From Arthrobacter sp. GMC3 (lineage in GTDB: Bacteria; Actinomycetota; Actinomycetes; Actinomycetales; Micrococcaceae), in contig NZ_PJIO01000006.1 in the NCBI RefSeq assembly GCF_002929305.1, forward strand, positions 202,702 through 266,701: 64,000 nucleotides of DNA, given 5' to 3'. A program made the position numbers and the translations under genes. Position 1 is the first letter of the stretch; each line of letters opens with the position of its first letter. Below are positions 45,926 through 56,408 of this stretch, one piece after another. A model generated the notes under the pieces. That model saw only the letters and a program-made list of their open reading frames with translations, made no database searches and was not told the origin of the DNA.

Positions 45926-46507
45926 TTAGCTGGCGTCTACGTGGAGTCGGTGTGCGCCGCAAGATAGGCAGCCGAAGAGATAGCCGGCCAGGTCTCCTCC
46001 CTTTGCTAGGAGTTTTTGAAGTAGTTCAGGATCCCAGCCGAGTCCCCCGTTTACGTCCGCTGCGAAGTCTGGCTCGGTCAGGTATTGCGGTAGATCGTTT
46101 GCTCCGATGTCTCCAAGGAAGGCGCAGGGGCGTCCGCAGTGTGAGCGCCATTCTTCTTGTTGCCAGGAGAAGTACGACGGGGTGCGGGTTGCGACTTCCA
46201 GAGACTCAGCCTCATGGACTTCAAATGAAAAGATTGAATTCTCCGGGATGCTATCGATCGTTGCGCAGAACTCCCCGTCGAAGACGCGCGCGGCGGTGCC
46301 ATCGGCGATGCACCAAGGGCAAATGTACTCGACGTCTTCCATCGCATAGAACGACGCGATGTAGCGCATCGTACGCGGCATCTTACAGGCCTCACACACA
46401 CCCTCAAGTACTTCGAAGATATCCAAGTCAAAAGCGTTCGGATGAAAACGGAAGATGGGCAACCTGTTCAGATCAGACGCTTCACGCATGGCCATATTCT
46501 GCCACAC
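45926..46507 (-). CDS. CbrC-family protein (UPF0167)
   Basis: A 193-residue (or slightly shorter) protein. It begins RLPIFRFHPNAFDL and carries three Cys-x-x-Cys pairs (CEAC, CPWC, CLSC) typical of the metal-binding CbrC family. E. coli CbrC is linked to colicin tolerance and the family recurs among immunity genes. The start is doubtful: GTG 46507, ATG 46495 and ATG 46489 all lack a ribosome binding site and lie inside the repeat element at 46487-46558, which may have replaced the original promoter and first codons. Confidence 0.7.
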   Translation of the reverse strand: MWQNMAMREASDLNRLPIFRFHPNAFDLDIFEVLEGVCEACKMPRTMRYIASFYAMEDVEYICPWCIADGTAARVFDGEFCATIDSIPENSIFSFEVHEAESLEVATRTPSYFSWQQEEWRSHCGRPCAFLGDIGANDLPQYLTEPDFAADVNGGLGWDPELLQKLLAKGGDLAGYLFGCLSCGAHRLHVDAS

Positions 46508-46558
46508 GCCAGAACATCGACGATGTCCCGTAGCCGGTCCCTCACTGGAGCGCGTGCA
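46487..46558. repeat. dispersed inverted-repeat element, copy 1 (partner at 59269-59365)
   Basis: CATGGCCATATTCTGCCACA and the following ACGCCAGAACATCGACGATG match 59303-59340 in the same orientation. The adjoining arm (GTCCCTCACTGGAGCGCGTG) instead matches the reverse complement of 59269-59290, so core and arm are in opposite relative order in the two copies. Overlaps the start of the CbrC gene. Confidence 0.6.
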
Positions 46559-47159
46559 GTAGGCGTCTAGAATTATGGAAACGGTGCGGTTCCGAAGGAG
46601 TCACATTACCGTATACGGTTCCTGAGAAAAGCCCGGTGGCGGCGGCTAAGCGCTACGCTCCGCGCGAATCATGCCCTTAGCGTGAATTCCCTTATGGATC
46701 ATCCTCAGACCCCGTGGACTCCTACTTATTCATACCGAGTTCAACTTTCGGGGAGCAGTCCATCATGCGCCAATACTTCCGAGGGCACCGACCTGAGCAT
46801 CCACAGCACCGTTGAACTCGACTGGAGCGGAGCCGAACCCACCGACAGAAAACGCAAACGGCTGGAGTCGGAAAACCGATCGAGCTGATCGGAACCCTCC
46901 TGTTGCAAGGACCCCCAGAAAAACGATCACGACCGCAGGAACCCCGGACCATTTTGCGCGCGGATCGTCCACGAGCAGCGGCCGGAACCATAGCCTCGCA
47001 CGAGTAACAGAGGACGAACCAGCCGTCCGTGCATCAATGGACTTGACCGTGGAAGATTTGCTTCTGACATCAACAATCCAGGACTTTATTGCTCTGGTAC
47101 TGACCAACCGCAGGTGGTGGATGGCGCAATCGGCACACGACTCCGGCAAAAAATAGTTG
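46508..47159. other. region without a confident gene
   Basis: 652 bases with overlapping open frames on both strands (minus 46763-47149 from a TTG, with one hydrophobic stretch; plus 46812-47156). Neither has a good ribosome binding site or a recognisable domain, so neither is called. Confidence 0.45.
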
Positions 47160-47603
47160 CTAGGAACCCGTGACTGCTTGCTTGCAGAGTTGACCGACTT
47201 TACTCCCGTTGGTCCCCAGTCCTGTCAGGACTTCCTGCAGGTTTGAAGGGACTTGATTCGGTGACGTTTTGAGCTGTTCAACGAGCACCAGATACTCTCC
47301 GATACTCGCACTCAGGGCTGAAAGGCCAGTCTTAATACTGGTGTCGGTGGCGGATTCGCCGGCAATTGCCAATTCTGCTTTTACCCTTGTGAAGGAGGCG
47401 ATGATCTCTTCGCCGGCGGTAGGTCCCTTCTTCGCCGTTTCCATCAAGTCAGTCATATACGGGCTAATTCGCTGACAGGTTTCCTTTGCTGACTGTCCCG
47501 CTTGGGTACTCGCAATCACAACGGATTGGACTTGCGGTGAGGAGCAGGCACTGAGAGTAAGAGCTATGCCCACCATGGTGCAAGCGATCAGTTTGGATTT
47601 CAC
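47160..47603 (-). CDS. small lipoprotein, function unknown
   Basis: A 147-residue exported lipoprotein: signal peptide with lipobox LSAC (Cys20), then an all-helical mature part with two further cysteines (KETCQRISPYM near 43 and KVGQLCKQAV near the end), likely a disulfide-bonded helical bundle. It starts at GTG with a strong GGAGGAG. Not recognised. Divergent from the TPR gene 284 bases away. Confidence 0.7.
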   Translation of the reverse strand: MKSKLIACTMVGIALTLSACSSPQVQSVVIASTQAGQSAKETCQRISPYMTDLMETAKKGPTAGEEIIASFTRVKAELAIAGESATDTSIKTGLSALSASIGEYLVLVEQLKTSPNQVPSNLQEVLTGLGTNGSKVGQLCKQAVTGS

Positions 47604-47886
47604 GTTAGGTCTCCTCCATCATGTAAAAGCGGTCTCCGTCACACCATGGTAGCCAGCCCATGAAACAAATCAGGAATCGCCGCCACCGATTTGGGACTGC
47701 ACCGGCCAATGGAGAGCAGCCTTACGTACACCGTGGGGATATCCGGCATCCCGAAGAAATTGCCGTGAGTTCGTGTTGTGGCTGCAACACTTCGCGCTTA
47801 GGTTCCTATCGTAAGTGGGCCCGACTAGGCTCGCTTTAGGTTGACTCATACCGTGTCGGCATTCCAGTTCCTACCCGAAGGCGCCC

Positions 47887-50565
47887 ATGTTCGAGAACAG
47901 CATTGTCCAAGCCGTTCAAGCAGCGACAGTCCTGCTTGATGAGGGCGAAGAGGAAGATGTGAGGGCTTTGCTGACGCGGACTCTTCTCGGATGCGGGTAT
48001 GCCGCGGACGAGGTCGAAGCCGTCGCAATTGTGGAGGCAACCCGGCTGCTGATCGAACTGGACATATGTCGGCTTCCCGAAGGTGTTCTGGATACGCACG
48101 TGGAGCGGATGTATCGGCTCACTGAGGGATTTGATGGCGATGAAGTGGTCGCTTTTCGTGCTGAGACGGAGCTGTGCCGGTTCGAATGGGTCCATGCGCG
48201 GGATGACGCAGAGGACTTCGACTCGATCATGTTAGTGGATATGCTCCGCGCTGCATCCTCGTTCGTTGAACGGGGGCGCGGATCCGCGAACGAGCGGGTG
48301 CGGCGGGCCGCGGCCGAAGCTGAAATGACCGTCCAGGTAATCCGCGGATGGTTACACCAAGACCCGTTGACGATCGTGGCGGCACTTGAATCATTAGCGG
48401 CACGGTTGGCAACCGAAGCTGAGGACCGGATGCGCCACATTCGTGCATCCGCTCTGTACCGTGCAGCAGAGCTACGAATAGAACACGACGTTGACCCGGG
48501 CACCGCAAAACACCTGCTGCACCTTGTGATCGCAGAAGCAGCCGAAAGCCCTGCCGCCCGCGACTTGTACTTCTCCGCGACACTCTTGGTCGCTGACATC
48601 GCACTCAGATCCGGTGAGGCTCCGGCAGTGGCCCTCCGTGAGGCGTTCGCTGCCCTCCATGGCGAGCCCGGAGCTGACGTCAAAGTCGGTAGAGATCTCT
48701 GGCTTCGTTGCCAACACCTCGAGGAACTACTTAATCGGCTCCCTGCCGATGAACAAGACCGTGTAGCTATTTCGGAGTGGAACATGCTGATCGACCGCTA
48801 TGTGAAGGACCAGGACCCACGGGTGCGTGCTTCCATACTCAAGCATGTTCGGCACCGCAATAGAGAGGTCGCGGAGGTTACAGCAGCCGACCTTCAAATT
48901 TTGCAATACGCGGACACTGCCGCACGCCAAGACAATGCCGTTTCAACGATGGACGTAAGGCTTCAGATAGCGGCCCAGATCATCGAAGTCCTCGGCTTCC
49001 CCGATCCAGGAGGCGCGCCCGCCTCGGCTCCTCGCCGCAACCCCGCGATGGCAGTGCAGCTGTCGGAAGATCTTGATCAGCGTTTCCCCCACTCCCACAC
49101 TGACCCGGATCTGAGTGTTCTCCTCGCGAGACTTTATGTCGACCGTGCACTACGACTGTCGGGAATCGGTCGACGCGAGGAAGCCTTGTCAGCGCTCTCA
49201 CATGTCCGGGCGAGGTTCTCCAACGCCCCCAAAGACAGGGTTCGGCATTTGTTTGCGCAGGCAAGCTACTGGGAGGGCCGGCTCAACCGCGAAGCAGGAA
49301 ATTGGGACGCAGCCCGCCGCGCCGTTGATCGCGTGGTTTCAGAGTTCGCCAATGACCCTGCCTGGGACGTTCGAGTGTGGGCAGCGAACGCACTCTACTC
49401 GGCTTGGCGCGACTCCACGCTCGGTCCTGACGACGCCGAAGCTATCTTCAACCGGTTTGCAGGGCTTTTCAGCGATGACTCCGATCCGCGCATTCGACGC
49501 CATGAATCCTCCGGACGGCTAAGCCAGGCTGTCCGCGCGCATGAGCAGGGCAACACCAGCCGTGCTGTCAGCGCGCTCGAATGCCTCATCGAAGCATTCG
49601 AAGAAGAATCTGACGCCGATATCGTTGACACGGTTCGGCTGGCGCGGGAGAACCTCGCCGTACTCTCTCTAACCTCTCCGGACGCGACTGCTTCGACAGT
49701 CGAAGCTGAATCCCGGTACCGTGCACTCCGCGAACGCCTCACCACAGCAGATCAGCACTACGAGTCAGGGAACGTAGCGGAAGCAGTACAGCAGTGGCGC
49801 GCCGTCGTCGATGAAACTGCTGGCACACCAGATCCGAACCTCGCGATCCTGGGCCTGGCCGCACTTGACCAATGGGGTGAATGCCTCAACGAAACACAGC
49901 AATGGCCAGCCCTGATAGACGTAGCACAACGCGCGATGATCACACGCGGTTACCTGGATTTTCGCGCTGAAAGAATGCGCGCACGGGCTTATCTTCGCTT
50001 CGGCATCGCGCAATCCTTCATCGGTGACCCACACGCCGCACTCACAGCATACGAAACCCTCGACGCACTCATCGCCCCGTCCACAGACGATGATCTCATG
50101 ACTACGAGACAACAAGCCCTCTACAATCGTGCTGTACTCATCGACGACCTCGGCAATGCTCAGGCAGCCATCGACGCCTACGACCACGTACTCGCCGTCC
50201 ATGGTGCCAGTACGGACTCGAAACTTCGCCGGCTCCGACGCGTCAAAGCTCTCCGAAACAAGGCATTGCTCCTAGACCGACTCAACCGAATCGTCGAGAC
50301 AGCCCACACGCATCGCCAAATCCTGGACATCGCCACCGGTAGTCTCGACCCAGACCTCAGCTCCCGCGCACGCCTCTCAGCTTTCGAACTCGCCCAATGC
50401 CATTCACGGCTCGGCGACCACGCAACAGCAGCTCAAACCTACGCCTGGATCCGCTCGCAACCCAGCCTCGGTTTCACTAAAACAGACATCCGAACCGCCA
50501 CACAAGCCCAGAAAACAGCCGACCGCGAGAATCGTCGCCACAAGAAAACCAACCGACATCGCTGA
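47887..50565 (+). CDS. large tetratricopeptide-repeat protein
   Basis: An 892-residue soluble protein with no signal peptide or membrane segment. It is helical throughout, and TPR-like 34-residue units are clear in the second half (LARLYVDRALRLSGIGRREE, QALYNRAVLIDDLGNAQAAI, SAFELAQCHSRLGDHATAAQ). The first 350 residues are acidic and helical but less regular. The C-terminus ends in a basic tail. GAAGG precedes the ATG. No catalytic domain is seen, so it is probably a scaffold or partner-binding protein. Not recognised beyond the repeats. Confidence 0.8.
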   Translation: MFENSIVQAVQAATVLLDEGEEEDVRALLTRTLLGCGYAADEVEAVAIVEATRLLIELDICRLPEGVLDTHVERMYRLTEGFDGDEVVAFRAETELCRFEWVHARDDAEDFDSIMLVDMLRAASSFVERGRGSANERVRRAAAEAEMTVQVIRGWLHQDPLTIVAALESLAARLATEAEDRMRHIRASALYRAAELRIEHDVDPGTAKHLLHLVIAEAAESPAARDLYFSATLLVADIALRSGEAPAVALREAFAALHGEPGADVKVGRDLWLRCQHLEELLNRLPADEQDRVAISEWNMLIDRYVKDQDPRVRASILKHVRHRNREVAEVTAADLQILQYADTAARQDNAVSTMDVRLQIAAQIIEVLGFPDPGGAPASAPRRNPAMAVQLSEDLDQRFPHSHTDPDLSVLLARLYVDRALRLSGIGRREEALSALSHVRARFSNAPKDRVRHLFAQASYWEGRLNREAGNWDAARRAVDRVVSEFANDPAWDVRVWAANALYSAWRDSTLGPDDAEAIFNRFAGLFSDDSDPRIRRHESSGRLSQAVRAHEQGNTSRAVSALECLIEAFEEESDADIVDTVRLARENLAVLSLTSPDATASTVEAESRYRALRERLTTADQHYESGNVAEAVQQWRAVVDETAGTPDPNLAILGLAALDQWGECLNETQQWPALIDVAQRAMITRGYLDFRAERMRARAYLRFGIAQSFIGDPHAALTAYETLDALIAPSTDDDLMTTRQQALYNRAVLIDDLGNAQAAIDAYDHVLAVHGASTDSKLRRLRRVKALRNKALLLDRLNRIVETAHTHRQILDIATGSLDPDLSSRARLSAFELAQCHSRLGDHATAAQTYAWIRSQPSLGFTKTDIRTATQAQKTADRENRRHKKTNRHR

Positions 50566-50739
50566 CTGTTGGCTGCAAGTTCTTTTGATCAGGTCGTGAC
50601 TGCGTGTATGGCCGTGGCCATTGTGTTCCGGGGCGTGTTGTAGTTCCCGGCGTCCGAGTTTCGCATTTCCGATGTGAAGCGCCATCGTGCGATGGTCAGT
50701 GAGAACCGATCAAAGCTGCTCACAAAGGACACAAACACA

Positions 50740-51640
50740 CGATTGCTTTAGAGCAGTCTGCCCAGCTCGATTTGCTAGGTTAACTCAAACTCACCGATGT
50801 CTCCGCCGTGGTGATGGAGGCCTACCTGCACAGGGTTTCTACCCGCAGGTGGAGGACCTGGTCAAGGCACCCGGTGCCGATCCCAGAATTTCCAAGTCCG
50901 AGGGCTCCCGGCTCTCCGCGGACCTCGACCATGAAGCCGGTGCCTTCCGTGACCGCGACCTCTCCACCATGGACCACCCGTGCTGTTCCTCGATGCGACC
51001 TAATGCAAAGCCGGGGTCGGGCACCGAGTCGTGCCCCAAGCCGTCGTGGTCTCCTTCGGGGTAGCTGCGGACGGGCGCAGGCAAGTCCTTGGCATTGACG
51101 TTGGCGAAAGCGAGAACCAAGGGTCCTGGACCGCGTTCCTGCGTTCCAGGAAAATCCGTGGACTGGACGGGGCGAAGCTCGAGATCTCCGACGCCCACAT
51201 CGGCTTGAAGAAGGCCATCGCCACGGTATTCCAAGGTCCTGCCTGGCAGCGCTACCGGGTACATCTATTGCACAACGTGTTCTCGATCATGCCCAAATGA
51301 TCGCAGGACATGGTTGGCTCAATCATCCCCACCCCCTTCACCCAACCCGACGCCGAACACGTGAAGACCCGGTTCAATGAAGTCTTCGGGTCCTTGATCA
51401 AATCCCATCCCAAAGTCGCGGCAATGCTCAGCGAAACCCGGGACGACGAACTCGCGTTCGCCAGCTTCCCAACCAGGCACTAGCGCCAGACATGGTCCAC
51501 CAATCCCATGAAACAGGTCAACAAGGAAATCATACTGCGCACCGATGTAGTCGGATTCTTCCCTAACCCCGCAGCCCTGCTTCGGCTCGCCGGCGCCGTC
51601 CACCCCGAGTAACACGACGAATGGGAAGCCAGGAACACCA
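50740..51640 (+). pseudogene. IS256-family transposase relic
   Basis: Frame-shifted pieces of a Mutator-type transposase in order: VVMEAYLHRVSTRR (N-terminal), AVVVSFGVAADGRRQVLGID with ISDAHIGLKKAIATVFQG (DDE core, 51031-51300) and TNPMKQVNKEIILRTDVVGF (C-terminal). Stops at 51298 and 51481 and frame changes near 50850 and 51000 inactivate it. Ends and inverted repeats not found. Confidence 0.75.
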
Positions 51641-52050
51641 CAACAGCCACCCCAGTAGCGGAAGAAAATTTTGTCCCAGCACTCACCACAGCGCAGTCAA
51701 AGAACTGGCCCGCATGGTGTCGAGGAAAACTCCACCACTCCACAGGACGCAACCCACCGGGCACCTCATTGCGGCCAGATCCACCAATCTACGGGTAGGG
51801 CAAATCTGGTGCAAGGTCTTTGCAATTTCAGTCCTTCAATACCGGCCCTGTGGGGTTGCCCGTCATAGGGCCAGCGCGGTCGAGAAAATATTTTTTGCTT
51901 ATGGCGTCATGATCCGCGTCGGCACGACTCCCCAATTAACGAGAGGCAAATTTTCGTAGTCCTGCAGTGCACCTGCCTTGGCTTCATGAACCCGTCCCGA
52001 CAGCTCATTTTCCAGCCAACGGTAGTGAGCGTTAGAGAAAGTTTCTCCCT
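51641..52050. other. intergenic region
   Basis: 410 bases between the IS256 relic and the LRR gene. Part may still be decayed insertion-sequence DNA; no gene recognised. Confidence 0.45.
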
Positions 52051-53616
52051 ATGAATGTTGAACCATTGACCCCTCGCAAACTCAACCATCAACGGCCTGC
52101 CAAGATCCTTGGCTCACTCGCTGTCACGGCAGCGATAGCATTTGGATCGCTTCTTGCTGCGTCGCCAGCGAATGCGGCTGATGCGGTTTTTGCTGAGCCT
52201 GCGTTGCAGGCTTGCGTCAACCAGCGGCTCGGTCAGGCGGATACGGCGCCCGTCTCCACAGCCCAGGCAGCCAGTATCACCCAGCTCGACTGTGTCGGTC
52301 AGGGCCTGACAAACCTCGGCGGCTTGGAAAACCTGACTTCCCTGACTGACCTCAACGTGTCAAACAACGCACTCACCGACCTGACCCCGGTAGCGAGTCT
52401 GAGTAACTTGGGCACGATTATCTTCAACAACAACCTGGTCACTAGTCTTGGGCCACTCGCGTCTCTGGGTAATATGACGGGCATCAATGCCAACAGTAAC
52501 CAGATAGCGGACCTCACCCCGCTTGCAGGACTCAGCAAGCTCAAGGGCTTCGCCCTGGACAACAACAAAATCACGAGCCTGGCCCCCATCGCGGGGCTGA
52601 CTCAACTGGGCTACGTCCGGTTCAATTCCAACCAAGTCACTGACCTGACGCCAATAGCGTCGTTGCCGAATCTTATCTATTTCTATGCTGACAATAACCA
52701 GATCAGCAGCATCGCCCCGTTGGCCAACGCACCCTTGCTACGCGAGGTCTATATCAACGGTAACCATGTTGAGGATCTCAGCTCACTGAACCCGTTGCAG
52801 CAACTAGCACAAGTGCATGCGAAGGATCAGACCTTGACGTTGGCAGATGTGGTCGTTGGGCAAAGCTATGCCAACCCCTTCGTTGACCCGCACGGGACGT
52901 ACATGACTCAATTCGTTGCTGATGCCAACTTCACGCTGGCGGCCAATGGCTCCTCGTGGTCCTACGCCGCAGCGGCCCTGAATACACTCACCTGGGACCT
53001 GGACTACCCCGGCCCTAACATGCCGGCCTGGAGCTTTAGCGGAACCATCCAACAGCGTTCAACCGACAAGCCCGTTGCTCCGAAACCCACCACCCTGGTC
53101 GATGACGCAGCAACAACAACGAACACCCAGCCGGTGACCATTGATGTGCTCGCCAACGACGGGTTGCCGGGTGAGCCCGCACTTGACCCTGCAACACTGA
53201 CGCTCCTGGATGCCGCCAACAATCCCGCCACGCAGGTGAGCGTTACTGGCGGTACCTAAGCTCTGTCCAACGGAAAAGTAGTATTCACTCCCACCGCAGG
53301 ATTCTCAGGAACAGCCGAAAACGTCAAGTATCGTGTGACTAACGCTGAAGGGGTCGCAGGCGAAGCCACGATTCGTATCACCGTCACCGCCGGGACAACA
53401 CCAACTGACGCCCCCACGGCGACAGACTCAGCCCCACCAACCCCCCAGCCGTCGACAGGATCGGCAACACCCACCGCCGCCGCTACAACAATTCCGCTCG
53501 CCAGCACCGGGTTCGGGGCCGGCACCCTGGGTATTGGCGCACTACTCGTCGTTCTGTTGGGCACTGGCGTTATAGTTGCCGGGACAATGCAACGTCGACG
53601 GGCGGCCAAGCACTAG
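52051..53616 (+). pseudogene. leucine-rich-repeat LAxTG surface protein, interrupted by one stop codon
   Basis: Residues 1-45 are a signal peptide ending SPANAA. Residues 90-255 hold about eight internalin-type LRR units (LTSLTDLNVSNNALTDLTPV pattern), followed by Ig-like domains, a Thr/Pro-rich linker, the sortase E motif LASTG, a membrane helix and a basic RRRAAKH tail. A single in-frame TAA at 53257-53259 splits it; the frame then stays open to 53616 with no other defect. Without suppression the product loses its wall anchor and would be secreted. Confidence 0.8.
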
Positions 53617-53661
53617 GCTCCTCTGAGAGTTCAGCGCAAAACCACTCCTAGAAACAAGAAT

Positions 53662-53701
53662 GTAGGAAGGAGCATCGACCATTGGGGGTGCTCCTTCCTA
53701 C
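53662..53701. terminator. strong hairpin terminator after the LRR gene
   Basis: A perfect 13-bp stem (GTAGGAAGGAGCA / TGCTCCTTCCTAC) with a 14-base loop, followed by TCCTCTCTGTTTC. Confidence 0.8.
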
Positions 53702-53823
53702 TCCTCTCTGTTTCTGGGAGAACTGCCTATGAAGGACAGCGCCTGACCATGTGCGCACGGCCTGTCGGGCTGACATACACTGACAAAAGCCCGGAAAAAT
53801 GATGAGGAAAGAGGACACCTAAC

Positions 53824-54165
53824 GTGGATCAACAAGTGAACTGGTTGATAATGCTCGTGCCCATAGCGGTGTTCTTTGTGCTCTTTAGACGGTATCTGAC
53901 CAAGATTTATTCCCCGTCCGGCCGGCTAAACAACACAGCATTCCGGGCCGCCCGAAGTGCCGGCCTCCTGCCCGCCGCGCTGACCTGCCTTGCCCTTGTG
54001 GCCGCGGTCCTCGCCACTACGGCCCTTGCCCCGCTTAGCGAGCTAGGCCCTTGGATCATCGGAACAACAGCGTTTTGTGGCATGTGCTGGGCTCTACTGA
54101 GAATGACCCGGGCCGCGGGTGCCCACCAAACCAAAGGCCTCGACGACCATACGATCGCGGACTAA
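53824..54165 (+). CDS. small membrane protein, paralogue of 57449-57757
   Basis: A 113-residue protein with three hydrophobic segments (VNWLIMLVPIAVFFVLFRRY, LLPAALTCLALVAAVLATTA, WIIGTTAFCGMCWAL). It shares FRRYL, AARSAG and PWIIG at the same spacing with the product of 57449-57757. GTG start after GAGGA. Function unknown. Solitary, whereas its paralogue is coupled to a larger membrane gene. Confidence 0.68.
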   Translation: MDQQVNWLIMLVPIAVFFVLFRRYLTKIYSPSGRLNNTAFRAARSAGLLPAALTCLALVAAVLATTALAPLSELGPWIIGTTAFCGMCWALLRMTRAAGAHQTKGLDDHTIAD

Positions 54166-54201
54166 ACAAAACAGCCACCACCCCAAAACGCTGGACGGGA
54201 C

Positions 54202-54760
54202 TGCCCCGGGTTTCAGTGACTTTCAGGCTTTCGTGTTTCTAGGCGGCTTTGAGGCCTGTATTCATTGTCTGAAACTCGATCGGGGCTGGCCGGCCAAGGC
54301 GGTGTTGTCGGCGCACGCACGCACCCTGTCCATCTACCCAGTCAGCCCATTGTTGCTCTTCAAAGTGCGCACGAAGTCGTTGGAACGAAATTGAGAACCG
54401 CAGCCCGAATGCACCACCGTTCCCAGTGGGGACCTAAGGGACACGGCATTTCGCTGCCCCGTCACGGCTAGGGAGGCCTCCGTACGTGACTCGATCGAGT
54501 AACCGACAATTCGGTTAGAACAGACGTCTTCTTGCCGCGCATAGACACAGCGTGCCCTCGTCGTTGGTGTGCTCGGTAGTGCCCGCGGACCAGAACCGAT
54601 TGGATGCCGTTGCGGTGAAGTCCCCTGGAGGAGGTCGTCGTGGACGGGAGGGCCTGCATTGCGCGTCGGGCCGCGTTTCTTGGCGAATACAGACCAGATT
54701 CTCTAGCTGCTGCATAGCCGCAAGAGCCGGTTCTCATTCGCGGCCAGTCCCTGGTCCTTG
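54202..54760 (-). mobile_element. IS3-family insertion sequence relic
   Basis: Starts with the same TGCCCCGGGTTTC end as the element at 63369 and follows it through the orfB transposase (VFAKKRGPTRNAGPPVHDDL, VCSNRIVGYSIE, SLRSPLGTVVHS). A segment equal to 133 bases of the 63-kb copy is missing between two GCGGCGCTG repeats, removing part of the C-terminus, and many frameshifts follow. The outer boundary beyond 54700 is uncertain. Inactive. Confidence 0.75.
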
Positions 54761-54894
54761 AGCCCGTCTCCGAAGCAGGCCACCGCGACGGGGACACTGT
54801 CGCACCTCTTAGTCAAGAATCCGCAGTGGTAGATCATTGACAGCACAATCTCCGTCTCACTAGACCGCGCTGGTCTGCCAACGGAAGCGAGCAT

Positions 54895-55258
54895 CTAACA
54901 CGTTCATAGGGGGTTCTTGGTATTAATGGATCAGCGCCCCATGATCACTGACCCGGATATCAAGGCGCTGAACCTGACAGGTCCCGAGTACCCGGCACTA
55001 TTTCAACAAGAACTGGCATGCCCCTGTCCCGCAGGAGGTTTCGCCACGGGACGCGTAGCTTTCGAGCAAGGTATCTTGTATCAAGGCAGAATCCACTAGC
55101 GTGAATTTCAGTATGGATCCTTCTCAGTCGCCAACCGTTACTGCAAATGGGGCTGCCGCTCCACCAACTAAACGTGGCAGACCGTTTCATTGCGACTCAA
55201 ACTCCGTATCTTGTTTCTCACCCTCAAGGCCCTGGTTCTTATCGTCTAGTATTTCCAT
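54895..55258. other. intergenic region
   Basis: 364 bases, probably partly decayed mobile DNA; no gene recognised. Confidence 0.4.
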
Positions 55259-55858
55259 ATGCGAGAGATTAAATGGTCTGGACTCAACTCTGTCGACCTC
55301 AGCGAGGTGCGGCGACGGGCGCATGTTATGCAACGAATATCTGCGGCTGAGCGATTGAATCGCGGTGGGGTGGAACTCATTGGCTGGGACAGTGGCAGCG
55401 GTGACTGGGCGGTCTGGACATTTTCCAAAGATGGCCAGGCGATGCTGCTCGTTTTCGACCACGAGAGCAAGCTCAATCTATACGGGGACTACGACGTCGC
55501 TGCCCAGATGGGCATGTACACTGGCCTTCCAGAGACCCTCCTGACACCGGTCCGAGGGATGTCGGAAGATGATGGCTTTCTAATGATGGGAGATGGCCCA
55601 GCCGCCATGCCTGCTGCGTCAGGCGTTTTCTGGTTTGATGGGTCGCAGTGGAGGGTCGCCGAAGGACTGCTCGAGCTAGTAGAGGCCCGAGGACTTGATA
55701 TCACTAGTGACTCAGGCTTCGGCTACTGTACGAGCTGGTATCGATTTGATGGCGAGTTCACCCCGGAATCTCTCTGCGCAGACGACGCGGAGGATCGTTG
55801 GGGAACTGACCTCAGACAACTCCGCGAGATCTTCGCCGAAACAACACGGTCGGCGTAA
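55259..55858 (+). CDS. hypothetical protein, possibly immunity-like
   Basis: A 199-residue soluble protein rich in Trp, Asp and Glu (GWDSGSGDWAVWTFSKDGQA, SGVFWFDGSQWRVAEGLLEL, YCTSWYRFDGEFTPESLCAD), a composition common to immunity proteins of polymorphic toxin systems. It has no clear ribosome binding site at ATG 55259. No family recognised. The assignment is composition and context only. Confidence 0.55.
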   Translation: MREIKWSGLNSVDLSEVRRRAHVMQRISAAERLNRGGVELIGWDSGSGDWAVWTFSKDGQAMLLVFDHESKLNLYGDYDVAAQMGMYTGLPETLLTPVRGMSEDDGFLMMGDGPAAMPAASGVFWFDGSQWRVAEGLLELVEARGLDITSDSGFGYCTSWYRFDGEFTPESLCADDAEDRWGTDLRQLREIFAETTRSA

Positions 55859-56408
55859 ACAATCCCACGAGAATACGAGCCAAGGCAGCGACACAAGGGC
55901 GCATGTTCGGAACGTGAGAATATTCAATTCGGACATAGCACACGGGGTTCGCCCCAGAGCCTAGCCCCAGATTAGTTCACAACCGACGTCAATTGCTTTG
56001 CCTTCGTCCCGCCGAGCGTTCCCCTTGCGGGCGCCCCAAGGCTGTGCGTCCGAGTACTGAGATTGTGCAGCCGACTTCTGAAGTTGACTCCCCCGACCCC
56101 AAGTTCACCAGGCAGGACTGCACACCACAGTTGAGATAGCCGCACTCCTCTTCGTAGCACGCTCCACCTGCTACCGCCCCATCTAACGGGCAGGCCGGAC
56201 AGCGCTTGGACTCACAGAATTCCACCATTCTTGAAGAAATCAACACCGGCACGTCCTTAGCACGAATTTTCTCACCGGTCCTCCTCACCCCCCAAGACCG
56301 ACAAACAGCTCAAACAGCAACAAAAGCTAAACGTTACTGATCGCTTCATTGCAGCTAGCGCCCAGAACTTGCCATCCCTGCACGGTAGCCTTGTGGCAGA
56401 ACGCGATG
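55859..56408. other. intergenic region
   Basis: 550 bases between convergent genes; short frames on both strands but no supported gene. Confidence 0.45.

Noticed and set aside
46763..47149. Minus-strand frame of 128 codons with a hydrophobic stretch (VPAVVIVFLGVLATGGF)
   Set aside because: Starts at TTG without a ribosome binding site, and an equally long frame lies on the other strand; not enough to call a gene.
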